Below are positions 15,352 to 23,269 of a stretch of 64,000 nucleotides of DNA, piece by piece. Origin of the DNA: SCTD01 sp963781675 (GTDB lineage Bacteria > Actinomycetota > Actinomycetes > Mycobacteriales > SCTD01); contig CAWAGF010000002.1 of the NCBI GenBank assembly GCA_963781675.1, positions 423,668-487,667 on the forward strand, read 5' to 3'. The position numbers and the translations under genes were made by a program. Position 1 is the stretch's first letter, and each line of letters starts with the position of its first letter. Below the pieces are notes generated by a model that was not told where the DNA came from, did not search any database, and saw only the letters and a list, made by a program, of their open reading frames with translations.

Positions 15352-15645
15352 ATGACCGACATCTCGCGCCTTCCCGCACCACAGCTCGAGGTCTGGGAGT
15401 GGCAGCTGCACGGCGCGTGCCGCGGTCAGGACACCGAGCTGTTCTTCCACCCCGAGGGCGAGCGCGGCCCCCGCCGGGCCAACCGCGAGGCTGCCGCCAA
15501 GGCGGTCTGCGGCACCTGCCCGGTGCTGCTCGCCTGCCGCGAGCACGCGCTCGCGGTGCGTGAGCCGTACGGCGTCTGGGGCGGTCTGTCCGAGCACGAC
15601 CGCGAGGAGCTCTACGCGCGTGAGGTCACCGCCGCGGCGAGCTGA
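15352..15645 (+). CDS. whiD: WhiB-family Fe-S regulator, WhiD/WhiB3 type
   Basis: A 97-aa WhiB-like protein. The four cluster ligands are Cys23 (HGACRG), Cys53 and Cys56 (VCGTC) and Cys62 (LACREH). The G(V/I)WGG turn is present (YGVWGGLSEHDR), followed by a short basic C-terminus. The start at 15352 is chosen over 15304 because GAGAGGGGA stands 6 nt upstream and the protein then begins like WhiD. WhiB proteins bind the principal sigma factor and adjust its promoter choice. Synteny with bldM, SigD and guaB matches both Streptomyces whiD and Mycobacterium whiB3. Regulation by the divergent MerR-B12 protein is suggested by the repeat array over its promoter. Confidence 0.9.
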   Translation: MTDISRLPAPQLEVWEWQLHGACRGQDTELFFHPEGERGPRRANREAAAKAVCGTCPVLLACREHALAVREPYGVWGGLSEHDREELYAREVTAAAS

Positions 15646-15758
15646 GCGAACCGGGCGTACCGGACACGCGTCACCTCGGAGGGGCATCTATCGTTGACGG
15701 GGAGTGAGCGTCGCGAGGCGCTCGACCCGTCCCCCCAACCCAGCCGGGAGTCCCCGCG

Positions 15759-16997
15759 GTGCCGCACGCCCCCGTCCGAGCGACCCCCTCCCGCGCGGGC
15801 CGCTGGGCTGCGCTGCTCGGCCTGGTCGCCCTGGCCGGCTGCTCGAGCAGCACCCCGAAGGCCGTCGAGGCGCCGGAGGCCGCAGCGCTGCGCGTCGAGG
15901 CCTCCCCCGAGGCCAGCGCCCCGCCCGCCACGGCGGCCGCCACCCGGGCCCGCCCGCCCGTCGCGCTGGCGGTCAAGCCGCTCGGCGCCCGGCTGCGCCC
16001 GGACGTCCTCGTCACCGGCCCGCGCACCTTCTCCGACGCCGCGATCGCCAAGCTGGCCGCGCTGTCCCCGGACGCCGGCGCCGTGGTCTTCCGCGCCGGG
16101 ACCGTCCGGCTGGGCGGCAAGGACGTCCGCGCCGTCGGCGTCGACCCGTCCACCTTCCGCAGCTTCGCCTCTGCCGGCACCGCCGAGGCCGACGCCGTCT
16201 GGCAGGCCGTGGCCCGCGGCGAGGCCGTCGCCTCGCACGACGCCGCCAAGGCGATGCGCCTCGAGCTCGGCAAGGAGCTGCGCGTCGCGCCGAAGGCCGC
16301 CGGCGCAGACCTGCCGCTGCGCCTCGGCGCGCTGGCCACCACCGGCGTCCCGGGCACGGACCTCGTCGTCGACGAGGAGACCGCCAAGGCCCTCGGCCTG
16401 CCGCGCGCCACCGGCATGCTGCTGACCGCCGGCAAGGACAAGGACCCCGTCGCGCTGGCCGGCAAGGTGGAGCGGCTGGCCGGCGAGGCCGACGTCGACC
16501 TGCTCACCCCGCCGGCCGCGAACCCGGTGGCCTTCCTGTCCGGCAGCAAGGCGGCCAAGGCCTTCGGCGCCTTCTCCTACCGCTACTTCCCGGACGGCAC
16601 GATCCAGCCGGACGCCCGCTGGGTGCGCGAGAACATCCGCAGCGCGACCCTGCCGATCGTCGGGCGGGTCACCTGCCACCGGCTGATGCTCCCGCAGCTG
16701 CGCGGCGCGCTGCAGGACGTCGTCGACGCCGGCCTGCAGGACACGCTGCACAGCTACGACGGCTGCTACGTCCCGCGCTTCATCGAGCGCAACCCCGAGA
16801 ACAGCATCTCGCTGCACACCTGGGGCATCGCGATCGACATGGACGCGTCGACGAACTACCGCGGCATCGCCGGCACGATGGACCCCGAGGTCGTCAACAT
16901 CTTCAAGCGGTGGGGCTTCCGCTGGGGTGGCGACTGGAAGTACACCGACCCGATGCACTTCGAGCTCGCCGCGCTGATCACCACCCCGTCTGAGTAG
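15759..16997 (+). CDS. Lipoprotein M15-family peptidase (VanY-like)
   Basis: A 412-aa lipoprotein: an N-terminal hydrophobic stretch ends in LAGC. A low-complexity Ala/Pro linker and an N-terminal domain of about 200 residues with no clear family follow. The C-terminal part (about 300-405) is an M15 D-Ala-D-Ala carboxypeptidase-type fold with zinc ligands in SLHTWGIAIDMDAS (HxxxxxxD) and TDPMHFEL. Two Cys (VTCHRL and DGCYVP) could form a disulphide. It probably trims peptidoglycan stems or acts as a wall endopeptidase outside the membrane. The GTG at 15759 has GGGAG 8 nt upstream. The 113 bp from whiD holds no gene; co-transcription with whiD is possible. Confidence 0.85.
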   Translation: MPHAPVRATPSRAGRWAALLGLVALAGCSSSTPKAVEAPEAAALRVEASPEASAPPATAAATRARPPVALAVKPLGARLRPDVLVTGPRTFSDAAIAKLAALSPDAGAVVFRAGTVRLGGKDVRAVGVDPSTFRSFASAGTAEADAVWQAVARGEAVASHDAAKAMRLELGKELRVAPKAAGADLPLRLGALATTGVPGTDLVVDEETAKALGLPRATGMLLTAGKDKDPVALAGKVERLAGEADVDLLTPPAANPVAFLSGSKAAKAFGAFSYRYFPDGTIQPDARWVRENIRSATLPIVGRVTCHRLMLPQLRGALQDVVDAGLQDTLHSYDGCYVPRFIERNPENSISLHTWGIAIDMDASTNYRGIAGTMDPEVVNIFKRWGFRWGGDWKYTDPMHFELAALITTPSE

Positions 16998-17000
16998 CGC

Positions 17001-18522
17001 CTACCAGCTCCAGCGGGCAGCCCGCAGCACCGCCTGCGCGGCGTTGCGGCCGCACAGGCCGTGGACGCCGCCGCCCGGGTGCGAGGCCGCGCCGCACATC
17101 CACAGCCCGCGGACCGGCAGGCGGTACGGCGACCAGCCCGCGACCGGCCGGAACACCAGCAGCTGGTCGGGCGCTGCGGAGCCCCCGCCCACGTCGCCGC
17201 CCACCAGGTTCGGGTCGCGGTCCTGCAGGCCCAGCGGGCTGGTGACGGTCGTGTCCACGACCGCCTCGCGCAGGCCCGGAGCGTGCCGCTCCAGCCGGTC
17301 CAGCACGCGGTCGGCGAACGCCTGCTCCCAGCCCGGGCCCTCACCCCTGGGCCGCGCCGGGCAGTGGCACTCCGCCCACAGGCTCGCCGCCCCGGCCGGC
17401 ACCCGGCTCGGGTCGGCCCGGTCCTGCTGGCCGAGGATCAGCTGGGGGTGCGTGGGCAGCCGGTCCCGCCGCACCTCCGCCTGCGACATGGCCAGCTCGT
17501 CGAGGTCACCGGTGACGTGCACGACCACGCTGTCGCGCAGCCGCTCGTCGGCCCACGGCGCGGGCCGGTCCAGGTCGACGTCGACGCGGAAGTAGCCGCT
17601 CGTGTAGCGGTGCCGGCTCAGGCTGCGCAGCCAGTCGCCGGGCAGGTGCTCCTCCCCGACGAGGTCGCGCGCCAGCGTCGCCCGGCGCGACGTCCGCCAC
17701 GACCGCGCGGCGCGCCGCGATGCCCTCGCCGTCGGCGGTGACCACCCCGACCGCGCGCCCCGCGCGCACGACGACCTCCGTGACCTCCACGCCGGTGCGG
17801 ACGACGACGCCGGCCTCCTGCGCGACGGCCACCATGGCCTCGGCCAGCCGGGCCGCCCCGCCGACGGGCACGGGCATGCCGTGCACCTGCGCGGCCATCG
17901 CGAGCAGCATCGCGGGCGGCGTCGACCCCGCGGCGTCGACTGCCACGTCGGCGTGCGTGGCGTTCGCGGCGAAGAGCATCCGCGCCTGCTCGCCGCTGAA
18001 CTCCTGCGCCACCCAGGCCTCGACCGGCTCGAGCAGCATCCGCGCCGTCTGCAGCCCCTCCCGCGGGCCGTGCAGCCGGGCGGCCGTCCTGAGCAGCGGC
18101 AGCGGGGCGCCGGGGGTGCCGAGCATCGCGCCGAACAGCGGCACGCCGAGCCGGTGCCACCAGTCGACCAGCCGGCGCCAGGCGTCACCGTCGGCGCCGA
18201 GCCCGGCCGCGGTGGCCTCGACCGTGCGCCGCATGACGGCCGCACCGCCGTCCCACACCGCGCTGACCGGCGTGGCGGTGTGGGCCCAGCCGACCCGGCG
18301 GTCCAGGCCGAGCTCGCGCAGCACCGGGCTGGCGTGCAGCACGCCGTAGAACGCCGACCCCCAGTCGTGGACGTAGCCGCGGGCGGTCGTGTCGCTGCCG
18401 ACCGCCCCGCCCGCGACGGCGCTGCGCTCGAGCAGCTCGACGCTCCAGCCGGCCCGGGCGAGCAGCGTCGCGGCGACCAGCCCGTTCGGACCGGCCCCGA
18501 CCACGACGGCGTCGACGCTCAC
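17001..18522 (-). pseudogene. FAD-dependent phytoene-desaturase-like oxidoreductase, frame broken by one base
   Basis: Two frames combine into one oxidoreductase of about 507 aa. The first part starts MSVDAVVVGAGPNGLVAA, the Rossmann FAD motif, followed by LLERSAVAGG. The second part carries the C-terminal FAD motif GLWMCGAASHPGGGVHGLCG. The span is 3n+1 nt, and removing one C from the CCC at 17681-17683 joins them cleanly (ADVAP/ATLARDLVG). The protein resembles the PYROXD2/phytoene-dehydrogenase-related family rather than true CrtI, so a carotenoid role should not be assumed. A TAGCCT box 6 nt before the GTG suggests a leaderless transcript. Assembly error is more likely than a real pseudogene. 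Confidence 0.8.
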
Positions 18523-18528
18523 GCCCGC

Positions 18529-18534
18529 AGGCTA
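18529..18534 (-). promoter_or_regulatory. -10 box of the FAD oxidoreductase gene
   Basis: TAGCCT ends 6 nt before the GTG start at 18522. Confidence 0.45.
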
Positions 18535-18614
18535 GGGCGCGCGGCGTCGGGCCCGCCGCGCGAACGTCACCCCAGCGCCCCGCGACGCCACGGCACGAGG
18601 CGCAGGAACGGCGA

Positions 18615-18648
18615 CGGCCCGGCACCCCTGCGAAGGGGTGCCGGGCCG
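18615..18648. terminator. Terminator hairpin after groEL
   Basis: A perfect 15-bp stem (CGGCCCGGCACCCCT with its complement) around a 4-nt loop, 17 nt after the groEL stop and without a T-run. Confidence 0.8.
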
Positions 18649-18664
18649 CCAGTGCCTGGTGGGA

Positions 18665-20287
18665 CTAGTGCGCGTGCCCGTGGCCGCCGTGGCCGTGACC
18701 GGCGTCGGCCTCCTCCTCGCGCTTGTCCGCGACGAGCGTCTCGGTCGTCAGCAGCATGCTGGCGATCGAGGCGGCGTTGCGGACGGCGCTGCGGGACACC
18801 TTGACCGGGTCGACGATGCCCTGGCTGACCAGGTCGCCGTACTCGCCGGTGGCGGCGTTGAGGCCCTGGCCGGCACCGAGCTCGCGCGCCCGGTTGACGG
18901 CCACGCGGCCCTCGAGACCGGCGTTCGCGGCGATCCAGTAGGCCGGCTCGTCGAGCGCGCGGCGCACGATGCGGACACCGGTGCGCTCGTCGCCCTCCTT
19001 GCCGAGGTCGCCCTCGAGGCAGGCGGCGGCGTGCACGAGCGCGGCGCCACCACCGGGGACGATGCCCTCCTCGACCGCGGCCTTGGTCGCCGAGATGGCG
19101 TCCTCGAGGCGGTGCTTGCGCTCCTTGAGCTCGGTCTCGGTGTGGGCGCCGACCTTGATGACGCCGACGCCGCCGGACAGCTTCGCGAGGCGCTCGGAGA
19201 GCTTCTCCTTGTCCCAGTCGCTGTCGCTGTTCTCGATCTCCTGCTTGATCTGCGCGACGCGACCGGCGACCTCCTCGGTCGACCCGGCGCCGTCGACGAT
19301 CGTCGTCAGCTCCTTGGTGACCGTGACGGTGCGCGCCTTGCCGAGCACCTCGAGGCCGACCTGGTCGAGCTTGAGGCCGACCTCGGCGGAGATGACCTGG
19401 CCGCCGGTGAGCACGGCGATGTCCTGGAGCATCGCCTTGCGGCGGTCGCCGAAGCCGGGGGCCTTGACGGCCGCGACCTTGATGGTCTTGCGGATCGCGT
19501 TGACGACCAGCGTCGACAGGGCCTCGCCCTCGACGTCCTCGGCCACGATGAGCAGCGGCTTCTGGCTCTGGACGACCTTCTCGAGCAGCGGCAGCAGCTC
19601 GGCGAGCGCGCTCACCTTGCCGTTGACGATGAGGACGTACGGCTCCTCGAGCACGGTCTCCATGCGCTCGGGGTCGGTGACGAAGTACGGGCTGATGTAG
19701 CCCTTGTCGAACTGCATGCCCTCGGTGAGCTCGAGCTCGAGGCCGGTGGCCTGGCTCTCCTCGACCGTGATGACGCCGTCCTTGCCGACCTTGTCGATCG
19801 CCTCGGCGACGAGCTGGCCGACGAGCGCGTCCTGCGCGGAGATGGCGGCGACCGCGGCGACCTCGTCGTGCGTCTGCACCTCGGTGGCCATGGCGAGCAG
19901 GGCCTCGTGCACGGCCTCGACGGCGGCGTCCATGCCGGCCTTGAGGCTCATCGGGTTGGCGCCGGCCGCGACGGCGCGCAGGCCCTCGTGGACCATCGCC
20001 TGGCCGAGCACGGTGGCGGTGGTGGTGCCGTCGCCCGCGACGTCGTTGGTCTTGGTGGCGACCTCCTTGGCGAGCTGCGCGCCCATGTTCTCGTACGGGT
20101 CCTCGAGCTCGACCTCGCGCGCGATGGTGACGCCGTCGTTGGTGATGGTCGGGCCGCCGTAGGCCTTGGCGAGCACGACGTTGCGGCCCTTCGGGCCGAG
20201 CGTCACCTTGACGGCGTTGGCGAGGGCGTCGACGCCGCGCTCGAGCGAGCGGCGGGCGTCCTCGGAGAAAGCGAGGGTCTTGGCCAT
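18665..20287 (-). CDS. groEL: 60-kDa chaperonin GroEL
   Basis: GroEL forms the double-ring ATPase that folds cytosolic proteins with GroES. The 540-aa protein begins MAKTLAFSEDARRSLERGV and has the nucleotide motif VAGDGTTTATVL. It also has VKAPGFGDRRKAML and GGVGVIKVGAHTETELKERK. The C-terminus is rich in His and Gly (AGHGHGGHGHAH) instead of the common Gly-Met repeat, which is the GroEL1 type that in Actinobacteria is paired with groES. This tail can bind metal in relatives. It is the second gene of the groES-groEL operon, whose control lies upstream of groES (CIRCE), and a strong hairpin lies between the two genes. Confidence 0.97.
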   Translation of the reverse strand: MAKTLAFSEDARRSLERGVDALANAVKVTLGPKGRNVVLAKAYGGPTITNDGVTIAREVELEDPYENMGAQLAKEVATKTNDVAGDGTTTATVLGQAMVHEGLRAVAAGANPMSLKAGMDAAVEAVHEALLAMATEVQTHDEVAAVAAISAQDALVGQLVAEAIDKVGKDGVITVEESQATGLELELTEGMQFDKGYISPYFVTDPERMETVLEEPYVLIVNGKVSALAELLPLLEKVVQSQKPLLIVAEDVEGEALSTLVVNAIRKTIKVAAVKAPGFGDRRKAMLQDIAVLTGGQVISAEVGLKLDQVGLEVLGKARTVTVTKELTTIVDGAGSTEEVAGRVAQIKQEIENSDSDWDKEKLSERLAKLSGGVGVIKVGAHTETELKERKHRLEDAISATKAAVEEGIVPGGGAALVHAAACLEGDLGKEGDERTGVRIVRRALDEPAYWIAANAGLEGRVAVNRARELGAGQGLNAATGEYGDLVSQGIVDPVKVSRSAVRNAASIASMLLTTETLVADKREEEADAGHGHGGHGHAH

Positions 20288-20311
20288 GCGGGTTCCTTCT
20301 CTCGAATGGGT

Positions 20312-20342
20312 GGCGCCCCGGCCCCATCGGGACCGGGGCGCC
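20312..20342 (-). other. Intercistronic hairpin between groES and groEL
   Basis: A 10-bp perfect stem (GGCGCCCCGG with CCGGGGCGCC) around an 11-nt loop in the 77-nt gap. It is likely an mRNA processing or partial termination site that sets groES and groEL levels apart. Confidence 0.6.
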
Positions 20343-20364
20343 GGGAAGTGCGGGAGGTCGGGGC

Positions 20365-20670
20365 CTAGCCCTCGATGACGGCCAGGACGTCGCGGGCGGA
20401 GAGCACGAGGTACTCCTCGCCGGCGTACTTGACCTCGGTGCCGCCGTACTTGCTGTACAGGACCTTGTCGCCGACCTTCACGTCGAGCGGCACGCGGGCG
20501 CCGTCCTCGAAGCGACCCGGGCCGACCGCCAGGACGGTGCCCTCCTGGGGCTTCTCCTTGGCGGTGTCCGGGATGACGAGGCCGGACGCGGTGGTGCTCT
20601 CGGCGTCGCTGGCCTGGACCACGATGCGGTCCTCGAGCGGCTTGATGGCGACCTTGGTAGCGGTGGTCAC
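20365..20670 (-). CDS. groES: Co-chaperonin GroES
   Basis: The 101-aa GroES subunit caps the GroEL ring as a heptamer. It has VAIKPLEDRIVVQ, the mobile loop (ASDAESTTASGLVIPDTAKEK in two parts), VLAVGPGRFEDG and KVGDKVLYSKYGGTEVKY, and ends DVLAVIEG. The start is a GTG with AGGAGG 6 nt upstream. It is the first gene of a heat-shock operon under a CIRCE element. It lies downstream of tsaD and the cation exchanger but has its own promoter. Confidence 0.97.
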   Translation of the reverse strand: MTTATKVAIKPLEDRIVVQASDAESTTASGLVIPDTAKEKPQEGTVLAVGPGRFEDGARVPLDVKVGDKVLYSKYGGTEVKYAGEEYLVLSARDVLAVIEG

Positions 20671-20749
20671 GGAACCCTCCTGAGTTGCTGAAGCGGATGG
20701 AGCGGACCGGGCCTCCTGCCGTCGCGGGGGTCAGGTGCCTGGCTGCTGC

Positions 20750-20776
20750 TTGGCACTCTAGTGGGTCGAGTGCCAG
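20750..20776. promoter_or_regulatory. CIRCE operator (HrcA site) of groESL
   Basis: TTGGCACTC, 9 bp, GAGTGCCAG matches the TTAGCACTC-N9-GAGTGCTAA inverted repeat bound by the heat-shock repressor HrcA. It covers the -10 region of the groES promoter. Confidence 0.88.
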
Positions 20777-20784
20777 CCGCACAA
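20755..20784 (-). promoter_or_regulatory. groES promoter
   Basis: TTGTGC (20779-20784), 18 bp, TAGAGT (20755-20760) read toward groES. The -10 sits inside the left part of CIRCE, so HrcA binding would shut it. Confidence 0.6.
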
Positions 20785-20785
20785 C

Positions 20786-21697
20786 TCACCTCAGGACGAC
20801 GGCGAGGAATCCGGCGTACGTCGCGAGCAGCCCGGCGCCGGCCGCTCTTCCGAGGGTGCCGCGCGCCGCGGCGAGCACGACGACCAGCGGGAGCACCGCA
20901 GCCAGCAGGGCGGTCCCGCCGAGCGGCGGCAGGTCGGTGACGAGGGCGGCGGCCCCGAGCGTGGCGGTCGCGTTGTAGGCCGCGCTGCCGACGACGGCCG
21001 CCACCGCGACCTCCTCCACGCCGTGCCGCGCGGCGGCCAGCACGATCGCGAACAGCTCGGCGGTCGTGGCCAGCGCCAGCGCGGTGAGCCCCACCGCGCT
21101 GTCGCTCGTGCCGGTGCGGTCGACCAGCCGGGTGGCCCCCTCGACGGCGGCCGCGCCCCCGGCGGTCATCAGCACCAGGCCGAGCACGAGCAGCGCGAGC
21201 GCCACCAGCGGGCGGCGGTCGTCGGCGTCGTCGTCGACCTCGGCCAGCTCACCGATCGCCGGCGGCTGCTTCTCCTTCACCCAGACCGCTGCCACCAGAC
21301 CGACGTACGCGGCGAGCAGCAGCGCGCCCTCGACCCGGCCGACCCCGCCGCGGAGGGCGAGCAGCGCGAGCATCCCGGCGACGGCGCTGCCGCCGGCGTA
21401 GAGCCGCGTGCGGTGCCCGACGGGCAGCGGACGGAGCAGCGCGGCCAGGCCGAGCGCCGCGGTGAGCATCGTGACGTTGGCGCCGATCGCGTCGCCGCTG
21501 GCGAGCCCGGGGCGGTCCCGCACCGCGGCCAGCACCGCGGTGAGCAGCTCCTCCGGCTCCGCGCCGGCGAGCAGCACCCCGATCGCGAGCACGGTGACGC
21601 CGAGCCGCTTCGCCGCGGCCGCGGCGTTCTCCACGAACAGCTCGGCCCCGCCGACGAGCAGGCCGGCGGCCAGCAGCAGGAGCAGGACGGCGGTCAT
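20786..21697 (-). CDS. Sodium/calcium exchanger family membrane protein
   Basis: A 303-aa inner-membrane protein made of two five-helix repeats in opposite orientation. The alpha repeats are visible: GAELFVENAAAAAKRLGV with GAEPEELLTAV and SGDAIGANV in the first half, and TGTSDSAVGLTAL with LATTAELFAIV and VGSAAYNATATLG in the second. The acidic residue in each repeat (PEE and AEL) matches the ion site of YrbG/NCX-like exchangers. It probably exports Ca2+ or another cation against Na+ or H+. It follows tsaD by 10 nt, so it is co-transcribed, and it ends 10 nt before the CIRCE region. The ion is not certain. Confidence 0.85.
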   Translation of the reverse strand: MTAVLLLLLAAGLLVGGAELFVENAAAAAKRLGVTVLAIGVLLAGAEPEELLTAVLAAVRDRPGLASGDAIGANVTMLTAALGLAALLRPLPVGHRTRLYAGGSAVAGMLALLALRGGVGRVEGALLLAAYVGLVAAVWVKEKQPPAIGELAEVDDDADDRRPLVALALLVLGLVLMTAGGAAAVEGATRLVDRTGTSDSAVGLTALALATTAELFAIVLAAARHGVEEVAVAAVVGSAAYNATATLGAAALVTDLPPLGGTALLAAVLPLVVVLAAARGTLGRAAGAGLLATYAGFLAVVLR

Positions 21698-21707
21698 CGT
21701 CGAGCGG

Positions 21708-22742
21708 TCACCGGCAGACCACCTCGCGCACGTCCATCGCGCTGTCGGCCGGCAGGTCGATCGGGCTGGGCGCGACGCCCGCGGCGACCAGGCGGCTGCC
21801 GAGCGCGGCGACCATCGCGCCGTTGTCGGTGCACAGCCCGGGGCGCGGCACCCGCAGGACGACCCCGGCCGCATCGCACCGCTCCTGCGCGAGCGCCCGC
21901 AGCCGGCTGTTCGCGGCCACGCCACCGCCGATGAGCAGCGAGCCGACGCCCTGCTCGCGGCAGGCCCGCACGGCCTTGGCGGTCAGCACGTCGCACACCG
22001 CCTCCTGGAACGACGCGCAGACGTCCGCGACGGGCACCGGCTCGCCGGCCGCCTCGCGCGCCTCGACCCACCGGGCGACCGCGGTCTTGAGGCCGCTGAA
22101 CGACACGTCGAACGACTGGTCCCGCAGCATGCTGCGCGGGAAGGCGATGGCGTCCCGGTCGCCCTCGCGCGCCCGCCGGTCCACGACCGGGCCGCCGGGG
22201 AAGCCCAGGCCGAGCAGCCGGGCGACCTTGTCGAAGGCCTCCCCCGCCGCGTCGTCGACGGTCGCGCCGAGCGGCGTCATCGTCGCGGTCACGTCGTCCA
22301 CCACCAGCAGGCTGGAGTGCCCGCCGGACACCAGCATCGCGATCGTCGGCTCCGGCAGCGCACCGTGCTCGAGGACGTCCACAGCGACGTGCGCGGCCAG
22401 GTGGTTCACGCCGTAGAGCGGGACGTCGAGCGCGAGGCTGTACGCCTTGGCCGCCGCCACCCCGACGAGCAGCGCGCCGGCCAGGCCAGGCCCCGCGGTG
22501 ACGGCCACCGCGTCGAGGTCGGACAGCGCCACGCCCGCCGTCTCGAGCGCGCGGTGGACCGTCGGGACCATCGCCTCGAGGTGCGCGCGGCTGGCCACCT
22601 CCGGCACGACGCCGCCGAAGCGGGCGTGCTCGTCGACGCTGCTCGCGACCGCGTCGGCCAGCAGGGTCGTGCCCCGCACGATGCCGATGCCGGTCTCGTC
22701 GCAGGAGGTCTCGATCCCCAGGACCAGCGGCTCGTCGGGCAC
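21708..22742 (-). CDS. tsaD: tRNA t6A37 threonylcarbamoyltransferase TsaD
   Basis: TsaD transfers the threonylcarbamoyl group from TC-AMP to A37 of ANN-decoding tRNAs with TsaB and TsaE. The 344-aa protein begins LVLGIETSCDETGIGIV and has the metal-binding HxxxH in GVNHLAAHVAVD. It also has LVSGGHSSLL, the AAGEAFDKVARLLGLGFPGG segment (in parts), and the C-terminal GLCTDNGAMVAALG with the last metal ligand Asp. The GTG start at 22742 is preceded by a TAGGCT box at 6 nt, so the transcript is probably leaderless even though rimI lies only 89 bp upstream. The 89-bp gap (22743-22831) holds no gene. Confidence 0.96.
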   Translation of the reverse strand: MPDEPLVLGIETSCDETGIGIVRGTTLLADAVASSVDEHARFGGVVPEVASRAHLEAMVPTVHRALETAGVALSDLDAVAVTAGPGLAGALLVGVAAAKAYSLALDVPLYGVNHLAAHVAVDVLEHGALPEPTIAMLVSGGHSSLLVVDDVTATMTPLGATVDDAAGEAFDKVARLLGLGFPGGPVVDRRAREGDRDAIAFPRSMLRDQSFDVSFSGLKTAVARWVEAREAAGEPVPVADVCASFQEAVCDVLTAKAVRACREQGVGSLLIGGGVAANSRLRALAQERCDAAGVVLRVPRPGLCTDNGAMVAALGSRLVAAGVAPSPIDLPADSAMDVREVVCR

Positions 22743-22748
22743 GGGACC

Positions 22749-22754
22749 AGCCTA
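22749..22754 (-). promoter_or_regulatory. -10 box of tsaD (leaderless)
   Basis: TAGGCT ends 6 nt before the GTG start of tsaD, giving it a promoter of its own inside the t6A cluster. Confidence 0.45.
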
Positions 22755-22831
22755 GGGAGGTGCAGGATGCGCGACTGGGAGCGGCGGACAGAGTCGGCCG
22801 TCCTCGCCGTCGGGCTGCTGCCGCTGGCCGT

Positions 22832-23269
22832 TCAGCTGCGTCGGGTCAGCACCAGCGCGTCGACGCCGCCCGGGTAGTAGCCGCGCCGCACGCCCGACTG
22901 CGCGAAGCCGTGCCGCGCGTAGAGCCGCTGCGCCGGCGCGTTGTCGGCCCGCACCTCCAGCGAGACGACGCGCTGGCGGCGCCGGTCGGCCTCAGCCAGG
23001 AGCTCGGTCAGCAGCAGCGCGCCGACGCCCTGCCCCTGCGCGGCCGGTGCGACGGCCATCGTCTGCACGAACGCCTCGTCCGGGTAGTCGCACAGCCCGG
23101 CGTACCCGACGAGCTCGGACCCGGAGAGCGCGACGACGTAGTGGCGGGTGTCGAGCTGGCCGAGCTCGGACCAGAACAGCCGCTCGCTCCACGGCTCCGG
23201 GGGGAACAGCTCCCGCTCGATCGGCATGAGCTGGGCGACGTGCCACCAGCGCATCCGCGCCAGCGTCAC
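22832..23269 (-). CDS. rimI: Ribosomal-protein-alanine N-acetyltransferase RimI
   Basis: A 145-aa GNAT enzyme. It has the typical RimI start (MRWWHVAQLMPIERELFPPEPWSE in parts), the acetyl-CoA loop V-A-P-A-A-Q-G-Q-G-V-G, and VSLEVRADNAPAQRLYARHGF, then RRGYYPGGVDALVL. RimI acetylates the N-terminus of ribosomal protein S18 and probably other proteins. The GTG start overlaps the stop of the preceding gene (GTGA). It sits in the tsaB-rimI-tsaD order usual in bacteria, with one extra gene wedged after tsaB. Confidence 0.94.
   Translation of the reverse strand: MTLARMRWWHVAQLMPIERELFPPEPWSERLFWSELGQLDTRHYVVALSGSELVGYAGLCDYPDEAFVQTMAVAPAAQGQGVGALLLTELLAEADRRRQRVVSLEVRADNAPAQRLYARHGFAQSGVRRGYYPGGVDALVLTRRS

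Noticed and set aside
13095..15362. A 755-codon open frame on the minus strand covering the helical-repeat gene and the MerR-B12 gene
   Set aside because: Only its last 313 codons encode a protein-like sequence; the rest is a shadow frame over the MerR-B12 gene, rich in Arg/Gly/Pro as expected from high GC.
17001..18522. Carotenoid gene (phytoene desaturase) as the target of the MerR-B12 regulator
   Set aside because: The protein is closer to the PYROXD2-like group, no crtB/crtE is near, and its promoter has none of the TGAAC repeats.
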